Shown piece after piece: positions 45,173 through 54,718 of a DNA stretch of 64,000 nt. The notes under the pieces are model-generated. The model saw only the letters and a list, made by a program, of their open reading frames with translations. It was not told the DNA's origin and searched no databases. The translations under genes and the position numbers were made by a program. Within the stretch, counting starts at the first letter, position 1. Each line of letters begins with the position of its first letter. Source of the DNA: Photobacterium galatheae (lineage in GTDB: Bacteria > Pseudomonadota > Gammaproteobacteria > Enterobacterales > Vibrionaceae); NCBI RefSeq assembly GCF_000695255.1, contig NZ_JMIB01000017.1:1-64000 (forward strand), read 5' to 3'.

Positions 45173-46840
45173 TTACTTCGCAATGCGCTTGTACTTGATG
45201 CGGTGTGGCTCAGCAGCCTGTGCACCCAGCGTTTTCTTCAGCCAGTCGGTATACTCGGTGTAGTTCCCTTCGAAGAAGTTCACCTGACCTTCATCACGGT
45301 AGTCCAGGATGTGGGTCGCGATCCGGTCCAGGAACCAGCGGTCGTGCGAGATCACCATGGCACAACCCGGGAATTCCAGCAGAGCCTCTTCCAGTGCACG
45401 CAGGGTTTCGACGTCCAGGTCGTTGGTTGGTTCGTCGAGCAGCAGTACGTTGCCGCCGGCTTTCAGCAGTTTCGCCAGGTGGACACGGTTCCGCTCACCA
45501 CCGGACAGCTCGCCGATGCGTTTTTGCTGATCGCTGCCTTTGAAGTTGAAACGGGACACGTAAGCACGGGACTGAATCTCGAAGTTGTTGATGCGAATCA
45601 CATCGTTGCCTTCAGAGATTTCCTGATACACGGTATTGGTATCGTTCATGCTGTCGCGGAACTGTTCCACGGAGGCCAGCGTCACGGTATCACCCAGCTC
45701 GATGCTGCCTGAATCCGGCTGTTCGGTGCCGCTCAGCATTTTGAACAGCGTCGATTTACCGGCACCGTTGGCACCGATAATGCCCACGATTGCGCCTTTG
45801 GGCACATTGAACGACAGGTTGTCGATCAGGACGCGGTCGCCGAAGGACTTGGTCAGACCGTTGACTTCGATGACCTTGTCACCCAGACGATCACCCGGCG
45901 GGATGAACAGCTCGTTGGTCTCGTTTCGCTTCTGATGATCTGTGGTGTTCAGCTCTTCAAAGCGGGCCATACGGGCTTTGGATTTTGCCTGACGACCTTT
46001 TGGATTCTGACGAACCCACTCCAGCTCTTTCTCGATGGTTTTCTGACGCGCTTTTTCCTGAGAGGCTTCCTGCTTCAGACGTGCATCTTTCTGCTCCAGC
46101 CAGGACGTATAGTTGCCCTGCCAGGGAATACCTTCACCACGGTCCAGTTCCAGAATCCAGCCTGCGGCGTTATCCAGGAAGTAACGGTCGTGGGTAATCG
46201 CAACCACGGTGCCGGTGTAATCGACGAGGAAACGCTCTAGCCAGCCCACAGATTCTGCATCCAGGTGGTTGGTTGGTTCGTCGAGCAGCAGCATGTCTGG
46301 TTTTTCCAGCAGCAGGCGGCAGATCGCGACACGGCGGCGTTCACCACCGGACAGGTGCTTGATTTGGGCATCCCACTCTGGCAGACGCAGGGCATCAGCA
46401 GCACGCTCCAGCGTGTTGTCCAGATTATGACCATCTTTAGTCTGGATCAGCGCTTCCAGCTCGCCCTGCTCTTTGGCCAGGGCATCGAAATCAGCATCAG
46501 CTTCGGCGTAAGCGGCATACACCGCATCCAGACGTGTCAGGGCGTTCTTGACGTCAGACACCGCTTCTTCAACCACTTCGCGGACGGTTTTTTCCTCGTC
46601 CAGCACAGGTTCCTGTGGCAGGTAGCCGACATTCAGGCCCGGTTGTGGACGGGCTTCCCCTTCGATGTCCGTATCAATCCCGGCCATGATTCGTAGCAGG
46701 GTGGATTTACCGGCACCGTTCAGGCCCAGTACGCCGATTTTCGCGCCAGGGAAGAAGCTCAGTGAAATATCTTTCAGGATCTGTCGCTTCGGTGGCACAA
46801 CTTTGCTCACCCGCGACATGGTATAGACGTATTCAGCCAT
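45173..46840 (-). CDS. ettA: Energy-dependent translational throttle protein EttA
   Basis: EttA is an ABC-F ATPase that binds the ribosomal E site and gates early elongation according to ATP/ADP. The 555-residue protein has two ABC cassettes: Walker A GLNGAGKST and signature LSGGERRRVAIC in the first, then the ABC-F linker, and Walker A GANGAGKST and LSGGERNRVHLAKLL in the second. The arm insertion (SWLEQKDARLKQEA) and the C-terminal HRIKYKRIAK tail fit EttA. Divergent from slt. Confidence 0.97.
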   Translation of the reverse strand: MAEYVYTMSRVSKVVPPKRQILKDISLSFFPGAKIGVLGLNGAGKSTLLRIMAGIDTDIEGEARPQPGLNVGYLPQEPVLDEEKTVREVVEEAVSDVKNALTRLDAVYAAYAEADADFDALAKEQGELEALIQTKDGHNLDNTLERAADALRLPEWDAQIKHLSGGERRRVAICRLLLEKPDMLLLDEPTNHLDAESVGWLERFLVDYTGTVVAITHDRYFLDNAAGWILELDRGEGIPWQGNYTSWLEQKDARLKQEASQEKARQKTIEKELEWVRQNPKGRQAKSKARMARFEELNTTDHQKRNETNELFIPPGDRLGDKVIEVNGLTKSFGDRVLIDNLSFNVPKGAIVGIIGANGAGKSTLFKMLSGTEQPDSGSIELGDTVTLASVEQFRDSMNDTNTVYQEISEGNDVIRINNFEIQSRAYVSRFNFKGSDQQKRIGELSGGERNRVHLAKLLKAGGNVLLLDEPTNDLDVETLRALEEALLEFPGCAMVISHDRWFLDRIATHILDYRDEGQVNFFEGNYTEYTDWLKKTLGAQAAEPHRIKYKRIAK

Positions 46841-47123
46841 TTCCGTAAGTCATCTCTAATCAATGGAGAAAGGGGTATTTTAACCATTCTGGCCCTAAGT
46901 TTAACAGCAATGTCTCACAATGATGGTTAAGATGAATAGATGACCGTTCTATCAAGTGGACGCCTTGGGCGGTGGATTGAACGTGTGCAAATTGGAGCGC
47001 AGATCAGAAAATTGAAGGTTGTTTTCGCTTTCTGACCTGAGCCTGACGCCGGGCTGACGTTGGGTGTGGCAGGGAAAGCTAACATATTGAGCGCAGACAA
47101 TAATTTAGCTTGAAAGGAGACGT

Positions 47124-49061
47124 ATGCAGTCTGAAGCAGTTGTGCACCGTCGTGGTCGCTGGATGTTGGGTCTTGGGCTATGGGTGCTGCTGGGTGGAGG
47201 CGTTGCGCAGGCCGCTTCGCTGGAGCAGCAAAGATCGTGGTATGAGGCTGCCAAAGCGGCACTGGAAAAGAATGATCAGACTACTTACAAGTCGTACCGT
47301 TCGAAACTTGATGGATATCCACTGACTCCCTATCTGGATTACCGGCAGTTTCAGGACGGACTGGCCCGTCGGAAACCGGCGGACGTCCGGGCTTTCATCA
47401 AAAAATATCAGGATCTTCCTTTTACCATCAAGCTGGGCTACGCCTATCTGGACGAGCTGGTTGATGCCAAACGCTGGCAGGACGTGGTTGATTTTCAGCA
47501 GGAACCGCCATACCGGGAAAGTTATCAGTGCCAGTATTACTACGCGCTCAGTAAAACCGGTCATGCAGCGGAGGCCTGGGAAGGTGCGAAGTCTTTATGG
47601 CTGACGGGACAGTCGCTGGATGATGATTGTGATCCGCTGCTGGACGTGTGGCAAAAAGCGGGGATGCGGAGCAATCAGCTGATTCTGGATCGGATGCTGC
47701 TGGTGTTTGATGCCGGCAATTTCGGTTTGCTGAAGTTTCTGGATAAGCAGTTGACCGGTAAAGCCAGCCAAACAGGCGATATCCTACTCGGACTGTACAA
47801 AAATCCGGAAGGGGTGGCAGATTTTGCCAAACGCAGCAAGGTGACTGCGTTTAACCGTCAGCTCAGTATGCTGGCGTATCAGCGACTGGTGTTTTCAGAC
47901 GCCAGTGCCGCACTGAAACAGTTCGGGCAGGTGGTTGATGGGCAGAAGCTCAGCGCTGAACAGACACAGGCGCTGTCGGATTTCACGGCTTCCCGGCTGA
48001 TGGATACCGAGGATCAAGAGCGAATCCGCTGGCGGGATGAGGCGCTGCGAAACAGTCGTGATGACGGTCTGATCGAGCGGCGGATCCGACTTGCCCTTCG
48101 GGAAGCCAAATGGGCGGAGGCGCAGACGTGGATTTCACAATTGTCTGAAGAAGAACGGAACACCCTGCGCTGGCAGTTCTGGCAGGCGCATTTGCTGGCG
48201 AAAAACGATCCTGCGGCTGCGAAACCCAAGTATCAGGCGCTGCTCGGAGAGCGGAATTTCTACAGTGCCGCAGCGGCAACGGTATTAGGAGAGAAAATCG
48301 ACTTTCCCGTCCATACCCTGACCGAAGCAGAGCGGGATGTGACTCCCTACTTACCGGCGCTGAAACGGATTGAAGAAATGCTGGTCCAGGAGAAGGTCTA
48401 TGACGCGAATCTGGAATGGTGGTATCTGCTCAAAGATCTCGACCCGAAAGCGATCTGGCCGCTGGCAGGATATGCTGATCAGCATCACTGGCACCACCTG
48501 ACGGTACAGGCCACGATTTATGGTCAGATGTGGGAGCATTTGTCGCTGCGTTTCCCGCTGGCATTCAAGGATCAGTTTCAGTCCTTCGGGCAAAAGCGTG
48601 ACCTGCCGATGACAACCATGATGGCGCTGGCCCGGCAGGAAAGTGCACTTAACCCTCAGGCGATGTCGCCGGTGGGTGCACGGGGCTTGATGCAGCTGAT
48701 GCCGGCAACGGCTAAGCACACGGCCCGGAAGCTGGGGTACAAGTACAAAGGGACGAATAGTCTGTTCGAACCTGAGGTTAATATCCGTCTTGGCAGTGGT
48801 TATCTCAAGATGATGCTGGCACGTTACGATAAGAACCGTATTTTTGCCTTTGCGGCCTATAACGCTGGGCCAGGGCGGGTGACGCGCTGGCGTGAGATCA
48901 GTGATGGCAAGCTGGACGTTTTTACCTTTATGGAAACCATTCCGTTTGGTGAAACACGTGGCTATGTTCAGAATGTACTGATGTTTGAGGTGTATTACGA
49001 CAAACTGACCGGACAGCCAACGGAGTTACTGACTCCCAAGGAACTGAACACGCAGTATTGA
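47124..49061 (+). CDS. slt: Soluble lytic murein transglycosylase Slt70
   Basis: Slt cleaves glycan strands with formation of 1,6-anhydro-muramyl products in the periplasm. The 645-residue precursor has a signal peptide ending GGGVAQA, a long alpha-superhelical U and L region (about 30-470), and a C-terminal lysozyme-like domain with catalytic Glu506 in ARQESALNP, then SPVGARGLMQLMPATA and AFAAYNAGPGRV. AAGGAG precedes the start. It is followed by trpR as in E. coli. Confidence 0.97.
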   Translation: MQSEAVVHRRGRWMLGLGLWVLLGGGVAQAASLEQQRSWYEAAKAALEKNDQTTYKSYRSKLDGYPLTPYLDYRQFQDGLARRKPADVRAFIKKYQDLPFTIKLGYAYLDELVDAKRWQDVVDFQQEPPYRESYQCQYYYALSKTGHAAEAWEGAKSLWLTGQSLDDDCDPLLDVWQKAGMRSNQLILDRMLLVFDAGNFGLLKFLDKQLTGKASQTGDILLGLYKNPEGVADFAKRSKVTAFNRQLSMLAYQRLVFSDASAALKQFGQVVDGQKLSAEQTQALSDFTASRLMDTEDQERIRWRDEALRNSRDDGLIERRIRLALREAKWAEAQTWISQLSEEERNTLRWQFWQAHLLAKNDPAAAKPKYQALLGERNFYSAAAATVLGEKIDFPVHTLTEAERDVTPYLPALKRIEEMLVQEKVYDANLEWWYLLKDLDPKAIWPLAGYADQHHWHHLTVQATIYGQMWEHLSLRFPLAFKDQFQSFGQKRDLPMTTMMALARQESALNPQAMSPVGARGLMQLMPATAKHTARKLGYKYKGTNSLFEPEVNIRLGSGYLKMMLARYDKNRIFAFAAYNAGPGRVTRWREISDGKLDVFTFMETIPFGETRGYVQNVLMFEVYYDKLTGQPTELLTPKELNTQY

Positions 49062-49164
49062 GACGGAAAGTCGATATCGGCTCCGGTTCAGGGTAGAATC
49101 CGGTCAGCGATAACCAGCCTGTGCAGCACTCCCTGTTTTGCACAGGCGAAGACTGAGGAAAACC

Positions 49165-49491
49165 ATGTCATCTCAAGCCGATACGCCGGACTTTACTGAC
49201 TGGCAGCAAATTGTGTCTCTGTTCCGTCAGGCTTCAGCCGAGGGAAAAGATGAACTGTTGTTGCGCCTGTTGCTGACGCCGGATGAGCGTGAATCGCTCA
49301 TTGCCCGGGTGAACATTTTTCATGAGCTGCTGAATGGTGATCGCAGCCAGCGTAAAATCAGCGAATTGCTGGGGGTCGGCGTGGCGACCATCACCCGCGG
49401 CTCGAATGAGCTGAAGCATCATGATGCTGAGATCCGCACCTGGCTGTCGGATATCCTGAAACAACAGCAGGAAGAGCAGGCAGGGCAGTAA
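49165..49491 (+). CDS. trpR: Trp operon repressor TrpR
   Basis: TrpR binds tryptophan and represses trp and related operons. The 108-residue all-helical protein has LLTPDERESLIARVNIFHEL and the helix-turn-helix block RKISELLGVGVATITRGSNE. The start at 49165 has GAGGAAAA 3-9 bases upstream; an in-frame ATG at 49138 is not family-like. It lies 103 bp after slt. I do not see a clear trp operator in the short upstream region, so autoregulation is not supported here. Confidence 0.97.
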   Translation: MSSQADTPDFTDWQQIVSLFRQASAEGKDELLLRLLLTPDERESLIARVNIFHELLNGDRSQRKISELLGVGVATITRGSNELKHHDAEIRTWLSDILKQQQEEQAGQ

Positions 49492-49562
49492 AGACAGGCT
49501 CGTAAAGATAAGGTCGTACAGACAGGAAGGCTGTGTGTCTGACTGACAGCACAAGACGAGAT

Positions 49563-49594
49563 GCACCGGTTCCGAGAGGGCCGGTGCTTTTTTT
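49563..49594 (+). terminator. Terminator after trpR
   Basis: GCACCGG (49563-49569) pairs with CCGGTGC (49581-49587), then seven T. It ends 3 bp before the converging yjjX stop. Confidence 0.92.
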
Positions 49595-49596
49595 GC

Positions 49597-50151
49597 TTAC
49601 TCTGATGGGTAAAGGGCCGGATTCATAAATGGGATCAGCGCCAGGATCAGTGCCTGCTGATAGACGCTGCTGCGGCTGAGCCGGTGGCCGGTCAGCATGG
49701 CAATCGCCCCACCTTGTTGCTTCACATTCTGTTGCTGGAACATGTCATCCATCACATCGCCCAGCTCTTCTCCGTCATGGAGACGTGCCAGTGCCTGAGG
49801 CGGCAGAGGCAGGGACGCTGAGCGTGACTCTCCTCGCCGCTGTCCATTATCGATCACCATCCACGCAAAGGTAGCGCCTTCGTCAAGGCCAGCTTCCAGG
49901 CTGACGTAGAAATGGGCATCTGGCTGCTGTGACTTGGCATGTTCAACCCGGTTGCGTGCCCCGGCGAGGGTTTCATTCGCGCACATTGGCTGAGCGCGGA
50001 CACCGCTCTCGACCGCCAGTCCCTGGATGTGCAGCGACTGAGCGGGAAAGACTTCGCAGAACGCTGCTTCAACGGCACGGATTTTCGCTGGGTTGGTGGA
50101 GGCAACGATGATACGGATGTCAGTGGTGGGGGCGGGTGTCGCAAAATGCAT
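49597..50151 (-). CDS. yjjX: Inosine/xanthosine triphosphatase YjjX
   Basis: YjjX hydrolyses non-canonical purine triphosphates such as ITP and XTP. The 184-residue protein has IIVASTNPAKIRAVEAAFCE, SGVRAQPMCANETLAGARNR, FYVSLEAGLDEG and GAIAMLTGHRLSR, all family blocks. The start at 50151 has AAGGAG 6 bases upstream; the frame extends 7 codons further. It converges on trpR, as in E. coli. It is the last gene of the recognisable core synteny before the accessory region. Confidence 0.95.
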   Translation of the reverse strand: MHFATPAPTTDIRIIVASTNPAKIRAVEAAFCEVFPAQSLHIQGLAVESGVRAQPMCANETLAGARNRVEHAKSQQPDAHFYVSLEAGLDEGATFAWMVIDNGQRRGESRSASLPLPPQALARLHDGEELGDVMDDMFQQQNVKQQGGAIAMLTGHRLSRSSVYQQALILALIPFMNPALYPSE

Positions 50152-50273
50152 GGCATACTCCTTCATTTTCACGCCGCTATTGTACGACTTGAAGGGGCGC
50201 TGTCACCCCTGACTGACGAAACTGGATGAATTTGTGAGTCAGGGGAGGAGCGACAGGATCACCAAATTCGGGA

Positions 50274-50915
50274 TCAGATGCGGTCGAATGACCAGTCGGA
50301 CTGAATGATATAACCGTGAATTTTAAACTCGTCGTGATTGACGAACAGGTTTGGAAAATCTGGTTGTGAGGTGGAGAAGACGACACCGTCTGCCAGCTGC
50401 GTCATATGGTAAAAATCGGGTTCACTGCCGCGAACAGAGGCAAACACCGGTTGCTTCGGGCGGTAGGGCGCTTTTCGAGTTGCCAGTGCATAGCTGCCCA
50501 GTGGGGCGCATTGAGCAATGTTTTCGTTATCGACCAGCAGGCCCAGGCAATCTTCGCGATCCAGATGTTGTGGAATCGCGCGCTTGCTCAGCACCTCGAC
50601 ATTCCCGCCGTCGCGATAAGACAAATAGTCTTTACGATGGATGATTGGAATGTAAGTTGACGTCGAATGATGTCCCTTTTCGTGGCTGATCGCCGTTGTT
50701 GCCTGTGTTCCGGAGTCAATCTGACCCGTTAGGAGGTAACTGATTGATGTATTGAGGGTTTCTGCGATTTTTTCCAGCTCGCGTACCTCAATACCGTATT
50801 TACCGGATAGTTTCCGGCTCATTGTCCCTTGTTGAAGACCCAGTGTTTCACCGAGTTGTTTTTGGCTGATCCCTTGGATCTTTGCCAGGCGCTTAATTCG
50901 CTCTAAATATTCCAT
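50274..50915 (-). CDS. XRE-family repressor-like regulator
   Basis: A 213-residue protein. The N-terminal helix-turn-helix (about 1-62) reads EYLERIKRLAKIQGISQKQL with LGLQQGTMSRKLSG as the recognition part. The remaining 150 residues look like a phage-repressor-type C-terminal domain, but I cannot place a S24 Ser/Lys pair with confidence. GGAAG precedes the ATG at 50915. It is the first gene of the accessory stretch and has a pair of 12-bp inverted repeats upstream that could be its operators. Phage or stand-alone origin cannot be told; no other phage genes are present. Confidence 0.8.
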   Translation of the reverse strand: MEYLERIKRLAKIQGISQKQLGETLGLQQGTMSRKLSGKYGIEVRELEKIAETLNTSISYLLTGQIDSGTQATTAISHEKGHHSTSTYIPIIHRKDYLSYRDGGNVEVLSKRAIPQHLDREDCLGLLVDNENIAQCAPLGSYALATRKAPYRPKQPVFASVRGSEPDFYHMTQLADGVVFSTSQPDFPNLFVNHDEFKIHGYIIQSDWSFDRI

Positions 50916-51320
50916 ATGAATGGCTTCCCGCTCGCAGTGAGAATGAATGCGAAAGGCATTCGCAAAAGTCATAAATTATTTTACTGATATCCTTGTCTAA
51001 AGGCTTTACTCAAGCTGAAAAGTGCGATGGATTTCGTTAAAGGAATATGGTTTTGCACTTGGTTGGGTAAAAAAGGGTACAATATTTTCTCAGTAAAATA
51101 AGCCAGGAAGGAAAGTTGACCTGCCAGCTGTGCATAAAAATATCACATCAATCTTCCCCAAGAAATAAGCTTATTGCATGAAAAATGAGGTTTTGTGCAT
51201 ATTTTATGATATGCAACCCAAGGTTTTCTGATATTTTCTCTCAAAGGTGTGAATCCGGTCCCAAGCAGTTAATTGCTTTTCTTTTTGTAAACGATTTCAT
51301 ATCGCTTCTATTTCTGTGTG

Positions 51321-51338
51321 AATTATCTATAGATAATT
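51321..51338. promoter_or_regulatory. 18-bp perfect palindrome
   Basis: AATTATCTATAGATAATT is a perfect palindrome about 300 bp before the channel gene, in AT-rich sequence. It could be an operator; the factor is unknown. Confidence 0.5.
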
Positions 51339-51465
51339 CTTATATTATTCCTCTTGCGTATGATTCCAGGTGTGCTTTGACTCATTTGGGAGGCGAAGGT
51401 CGTGAAATGGGTAAAGGATGCCCGAATGATTTGTTTCTCTTCTTGGGGGGCGGATGATGCTTGTC

Positions 51466-51510
51466 TGTCCTCTCATTCGGTGTCCTCTCATTCGGTGCCC
51501 TTTCATTCGA
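51466..51510. repeat. Three 15-bp tandem repeats
   Basis: TGTCCTCTCATTCGG occurs twice (51466-51480 and 51481-51495), then a diverged third copy TGCCCTTTCATTCGA (51496-51510). The period of 15 keeps a reading frame open; on the minus strand it would encode NERAP/NERTP-like pentapeptides. Confidence 0.88.
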
Positions 51511-51634
51511 GGGGGCTTTGTTTCCAGACCGTCCAATCCAGCCTGATTTCTTAGCCTTATGACGTCTGGTGCGATTGCCTTCGCTTAAGCTCATGTTGTG
51601 TTCCTGTGTCTGGATGCGATGCATGCAAGCTTTG

Positions 51635-54124
51635 ATGGGGTGGCAAAGTGCTGACCAAAAGCGCTGGCAAACACTTTGCCGGAGGTGTTGGCGGGTGTGG
51701 CTTTTTCTTTATCTTATGCTGGGATGGCTGAATGCCGGGCTTGTTGTTGCGGAAGAAACCGAACTGAAAGCCTTGCATCAGAAAGAACCTTATGTCAGTT
51801 GGGATCAGACAGCCTCACAGGCCAGGAATTTACTGAAATTCCCGTCTGTGGATACCGCGAAACTGGAACAAATCCGGGCGACATTGGCTGAGCAGCGGGC
51901 TGAGGCATATCAGTTGTCGCAGGATAAATCTGTAGATGTGCGATGGCTGGAAGCACAGATCAAATCGCTCGGCCCGGAACCCCAGGACGGGGAAAGTGAG
52001 CCGGAGGTCATCGCCAGCCGCCGGGCGGAACTGGAAAATGAACTGGCGACTGCCAGCGCCCCCATTTTTCTGGCAGATGCCGCTTATGAACGGGCTAATC
52101 TGTTGGTCGGGGAGGTGGATAAATTGATTCGTCGGCAGCTCACCGAGAAGTTGCTGGATAAAAGCCCGACGCCTCTGTGGCCTGGACACTGGGGCGATGC
52201 GCTGAGAGAGCTGGGTCAGTATGGACATCAGGTCAGGGCTGAGTTTCAAACCATCAGGCAAGACGCAGATAAAGTGCAGGCCATGACAGCTTCCATCCTG
52301 CCTTTTGCGGTCCTGACGGTTGTGGCGGTGCTGCTCATGATGCTGGTTCAGCCTTGGGTGATTAACCGGCTGGATCGCTATAGTCACAGCCTGCGCCGTA
52401 AGAGCCACATTCTGGCCTGTGATGTGTTTTCAACCTTGCTGAGACTGGTCTTTCCGTTGCTTTCGGCGTTGTTATTGCTGGCCGCGATCGGGCAACTGAA
52501 GCTGCCGCTGCCCTCGGCGCAACTGACGATTCAGTCGCTGGCGGGCGCGGCACTTTATCTGGTGGTCAGTCACTGGCTGGGTTTTTTGATCTTTCGGCCT
52601 CAGGTGCCGGAGCAGCGGATCATCCATCTGGATGATGCTTCAGCCAGAGAGGGAATTCATATCTGCCAGTGGCTCGGCGTCTTTCTCGGGTTGATTATTT
52701 TACTCACCGCCTGGAAAGGCGACTATGCCTTTTCTGCTGCCAGCTCGGCCTTCTTCACCCTGCCGGTGATTCTGTTCGGTAGCTGGCTGATGTGGCGGCT
52801 GGCGCAGCTGTTGCGAAAGGCGGCACACCGGGCTGATGAAACTGAACCGGAAAGTGAGCAGGCCAGCCATGTCAGCCGTGGGGTGCTGAATGCGCTGGTC
52901 TGGCTGATGAAAGCTTCCAGTGTGCTCAGTGTGGTGTTTGTCTGTCTGGGGTATGACAGTCTCGCGCGGCAGGCCATTATTCCGATGGTGATGTCGATCG
53001 CGTTGCTCGCCTTTGCCATGGTGATTTACTACGGTCTGCTGAATTTTATCTCCCGGATATTCGGCAATACAGACAGTCCGGCTGCGGCTGATGACGCCGG
53101 CGTCAGTGAGAGCCTGCTGCCCATTGTGCTGATTGTGATTATCTTTCTGTTGTTTGCCCCGGCGCTGGCACTGACCTGGGGGGCGCGAGTGACCGACATT
53201 GCAGAAGTCTGGCGCTTGTTGTCTGACGGTATTGAACTGGGGGATGTTCGACTGTCGCTGGATGTCATCATCACCTTTCTGGTGGTGCTCTTTGCCGGCG
53301 TGCTGCTCACCCGCTGGATTCAGTACGTTCTGCGAAATTCCGTCCTGCCCAAAACCAAAACTGACCCCGGCGCTCGCATCGCGATTGTCACTGGGCTGGG
53401 TTATGTCGGTTATACGCTGGCAATGATCATTGCCGTTTCAGCCGCCGGACTGAATCTGTCCAGCCTTGCCGTGGTGGCTGGGGCGCTGTCGGTCGGCATC
53501 GGTTTTGGCTTGCAGACGATTGTTTCGAACTTCGTCTCTGGCATCATTTTGCTGATTGAACGGCCCGTCAAAGAAGGGGACTGGATTGAAGTCTCCGGCC
53601 ACTCCGGCTTTGTGCGCAAGATCGCCGTGCGCTCTACCCGAATCGAAACGTTCGACTTACAGGACGTTGTGGTGCCGAATTCTGATCTCATCGCCGGGAT
53701 CGTGAAGAACATGACCCTGCGCTCGAACCACGGTCGTCTGGTTGTCCCGATTGGTGTCGCCTACGGCAGCGACCTCAATATCGTCAGGCAAGTCCTGATG
53801 GATGCGGCGCAAAAGCACGCCATGATCCTCAGTTACCCCGCACCCAGCGTTGTATTCACGAATATGGGCGATAGTGCCCTGCAATTCGAATTGCGTTGCT
53901 TCGTCCGAGATATTAAAGAGTTCATGATTGTGAAATCTGATCTGCTGTTCGACATCTACCAAACCCTGACGGAGCAAGGCGTGAGTATCCCATTCCCACA
54001 ACGGGATGTGAGCATTAAGGGGCTGGAGAGCTTGGTGAAGGCTTGGGGAGAGCCGAACGGACGATTTGGAGCCGAAAGCGGAAAAGAAGGAGGAAAAGAT
54101 GGCGAAAAAGAAGATGGGGAATAA
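51635..54124 (+). CDS. MscS-superfamily mechanosensitive channel (DUF3772-type)
   Basis: A large MscS-type channel of about 829 residues. It has a signal peptide (RRCWRVWLFLYLMLGWLNAG, cleavage near VVAEE), a periplasmic helical region of about 190 residues, roughly ten TM helices, and the MscS core near the C-terminus: pore helix GALSVGIGFGLQTIVSNFVS, then IERPVKEGDWIEVSG, STRIETFDLQDVVVPNSDLI and the cytosolic beta and alpha-beta domains. The Gly/Lys/Glu-rich tail is low complexity. The start is uncertain: the frame opens at 51569, ATG at 51635 gives a normal signal peptide, and GTG at 51695 follows a GGAGG. It probably releases solutes on hypo-osmotic shock. Confidence 0.85.
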   Translation: MGWQSADQKRWQTLCRRCWRVWLFLYLMLGWLNAGLVVAEETELKALHQKEPYVSWDQTASQARNLLKFPSVDTAKLEQIRATLAEQRAEAYQLSQDKSVDVRWLEAQIKSLGPEPQDGESEPEVIASRRAELENELATASAPIFLADAAYERANLLVGEVDKLIRRQLTEKLLDKSPTPLWPGHWGDALRELGQYGHQVRAEFQTIRQDADKVQAMTASILPFAVLTVVAVLLMMLVQPWVINRLDRYSHSLRRKSHILACDVFSTLLRLVFPLLSALLLLAAIGQLKLPLPSAQLTIQSLAGAALYLVVSHWLGFLIFRPQVPEQRIIHLDDASAREGIHICQWLGVFLGLIILLTAWKGDYAFSAASSAFFTLPVILFGSWLMWRLAQLLRKAAHRADETEPESEQASHVSRGVLNALVWLMKASSVLSVVFVCLGYDSLARQAIIPMVMSIALLAFAMVIYYGLLNFISRIFGNTDSPAAADDAGVSESLLPIVLIVIIFLLFAPALALTWGARVTDIAEVWRLLSDGIELGDVRLSLDVIITFLVVLFAGVLLTRWIQYVLRNSVLPKTKTDPGARIAIVTGLGYVGYTLAMIIAVSAAGLNLSSLAVVAGALSVGIGFGLQTIVSNFVSGIILLIERPVKEGDWIEVSGHSGFVRKIAVRSTRIETFDLQDVVVPNSDLIAGIVKNMTLRSNHGRLVVPIGVAYGSDLNIVRQVLMDAAQKHAMILSYPAPSVVFTNMGDSALQFELRCFVRDIKEFMIVKSDLLFDIYQTLTEQGVSIPFPQRDVSIKGLESLVKAWGEPNGRFGAESGKEGGKDGEKEDGE

Positions 54125-54173
54125 CACTGGTGTGCCGATCGCAGCATGAGCAGCAGCACGAGTTGCATGGTTT

Positions 54174-54218
54174 CAGCCCATCATCAGGTTCAGCACTGGT
54201 GGCGCTAATGATGGGCTG
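54174..54218 (+). other. Hairpin after the MscS-type gene
   Basis: CAGCCCATCAT (54174-54184) pairs with ATGATGGGCTG (54208-54218), 11 perfect pairs, 50 bp after the stop codon. No T tract follows. Confidence 0.65.
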
Positions 54219-54599
54219 AGCAGGGAAATCTCAACAAATCCAACATAAATCATAGCAACTGATTGCATCTGAGGGTATATTATCGATATCTATATTAATA
54301 AAGCGGATTCAACCCGAGCGATTGACCTAAAATTCAACGTTTTGATTCATTTCAGATCATTACATCTTAAAAGTTTGAAGTGAGTGAATTGACTCAGATG
54401 AAGAATATGCATGATGAAGTCACATCTGATGAAATGCTTCGTGCTGCTAAAATTTGAGCGGCCGAAATTGGCGTCGTCTTTATTTAAGTCGGCAGTATTC
54501 GGTGAGACTATATTTGAAGCGTTGAGATTCGGATGCTTATATTTTGATAAACTGAAAAATAAATCGACGATGCGCATTTGTTAGAATTTTTGTCTTTTA

Positions 54600-54718
54600 T
54601 TCACGAAGCCAACCCGTGTTCTTAGCACAAATGCTGTGCGTCATCGGTACAGGTTGCAGCGTTCATGGATCGTAGTCATCCAGGGAATACCAATCCCTGA
54701 GAGCGACGGGGGAAGGTG
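54600..54718 (+). ncRNA. Possible structured leader RNA
   Basis: Local hairpins GCACA/TGTGC (54625-54639) and CAGGGA/TCCCTG (54681-54699) lie in a GC-richer island ending at a GGGGGAAGG Shine-Dalgarno. I compared it by eye with c-di-GMP, TPP, cobalamin, glycine and FMN riboswitch cores and found no match. It may be a leader, an sRNA or a degenerate element. Confidence 0.35.

Larger units (their letters stand above)
50916..51634. other. AT-rich intergenic region, XRE gene to channel gene
   Basis: About 720 bp. It contains GAATGC/GCATTC (50945-50961), a 12-bp inverted repeat pair (50976-50987 and 51088-51099), an 18-bp perfect palindrome (51321-51338) and three 15-bp tandem repeats (51466-51510). 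A minus-strand frame starting with MSLSEGNRTRRHKAKKSGW at 51594 has AGGA 7 bases upstream and covers the repeats, but I cannot support it as a gene. Confidence 0.6.

Noticed and set aside
50274..50915. Prophage remnant
   Set aside because: Only the XRE regulator resembles phage genes; no integrase, structural gene or att site is seen.
54347..54577. 76-codon minus-strand frame in the AT-rich tract
   Set aside because: AT-rich sequence with no ribosome binding site or family likeness.
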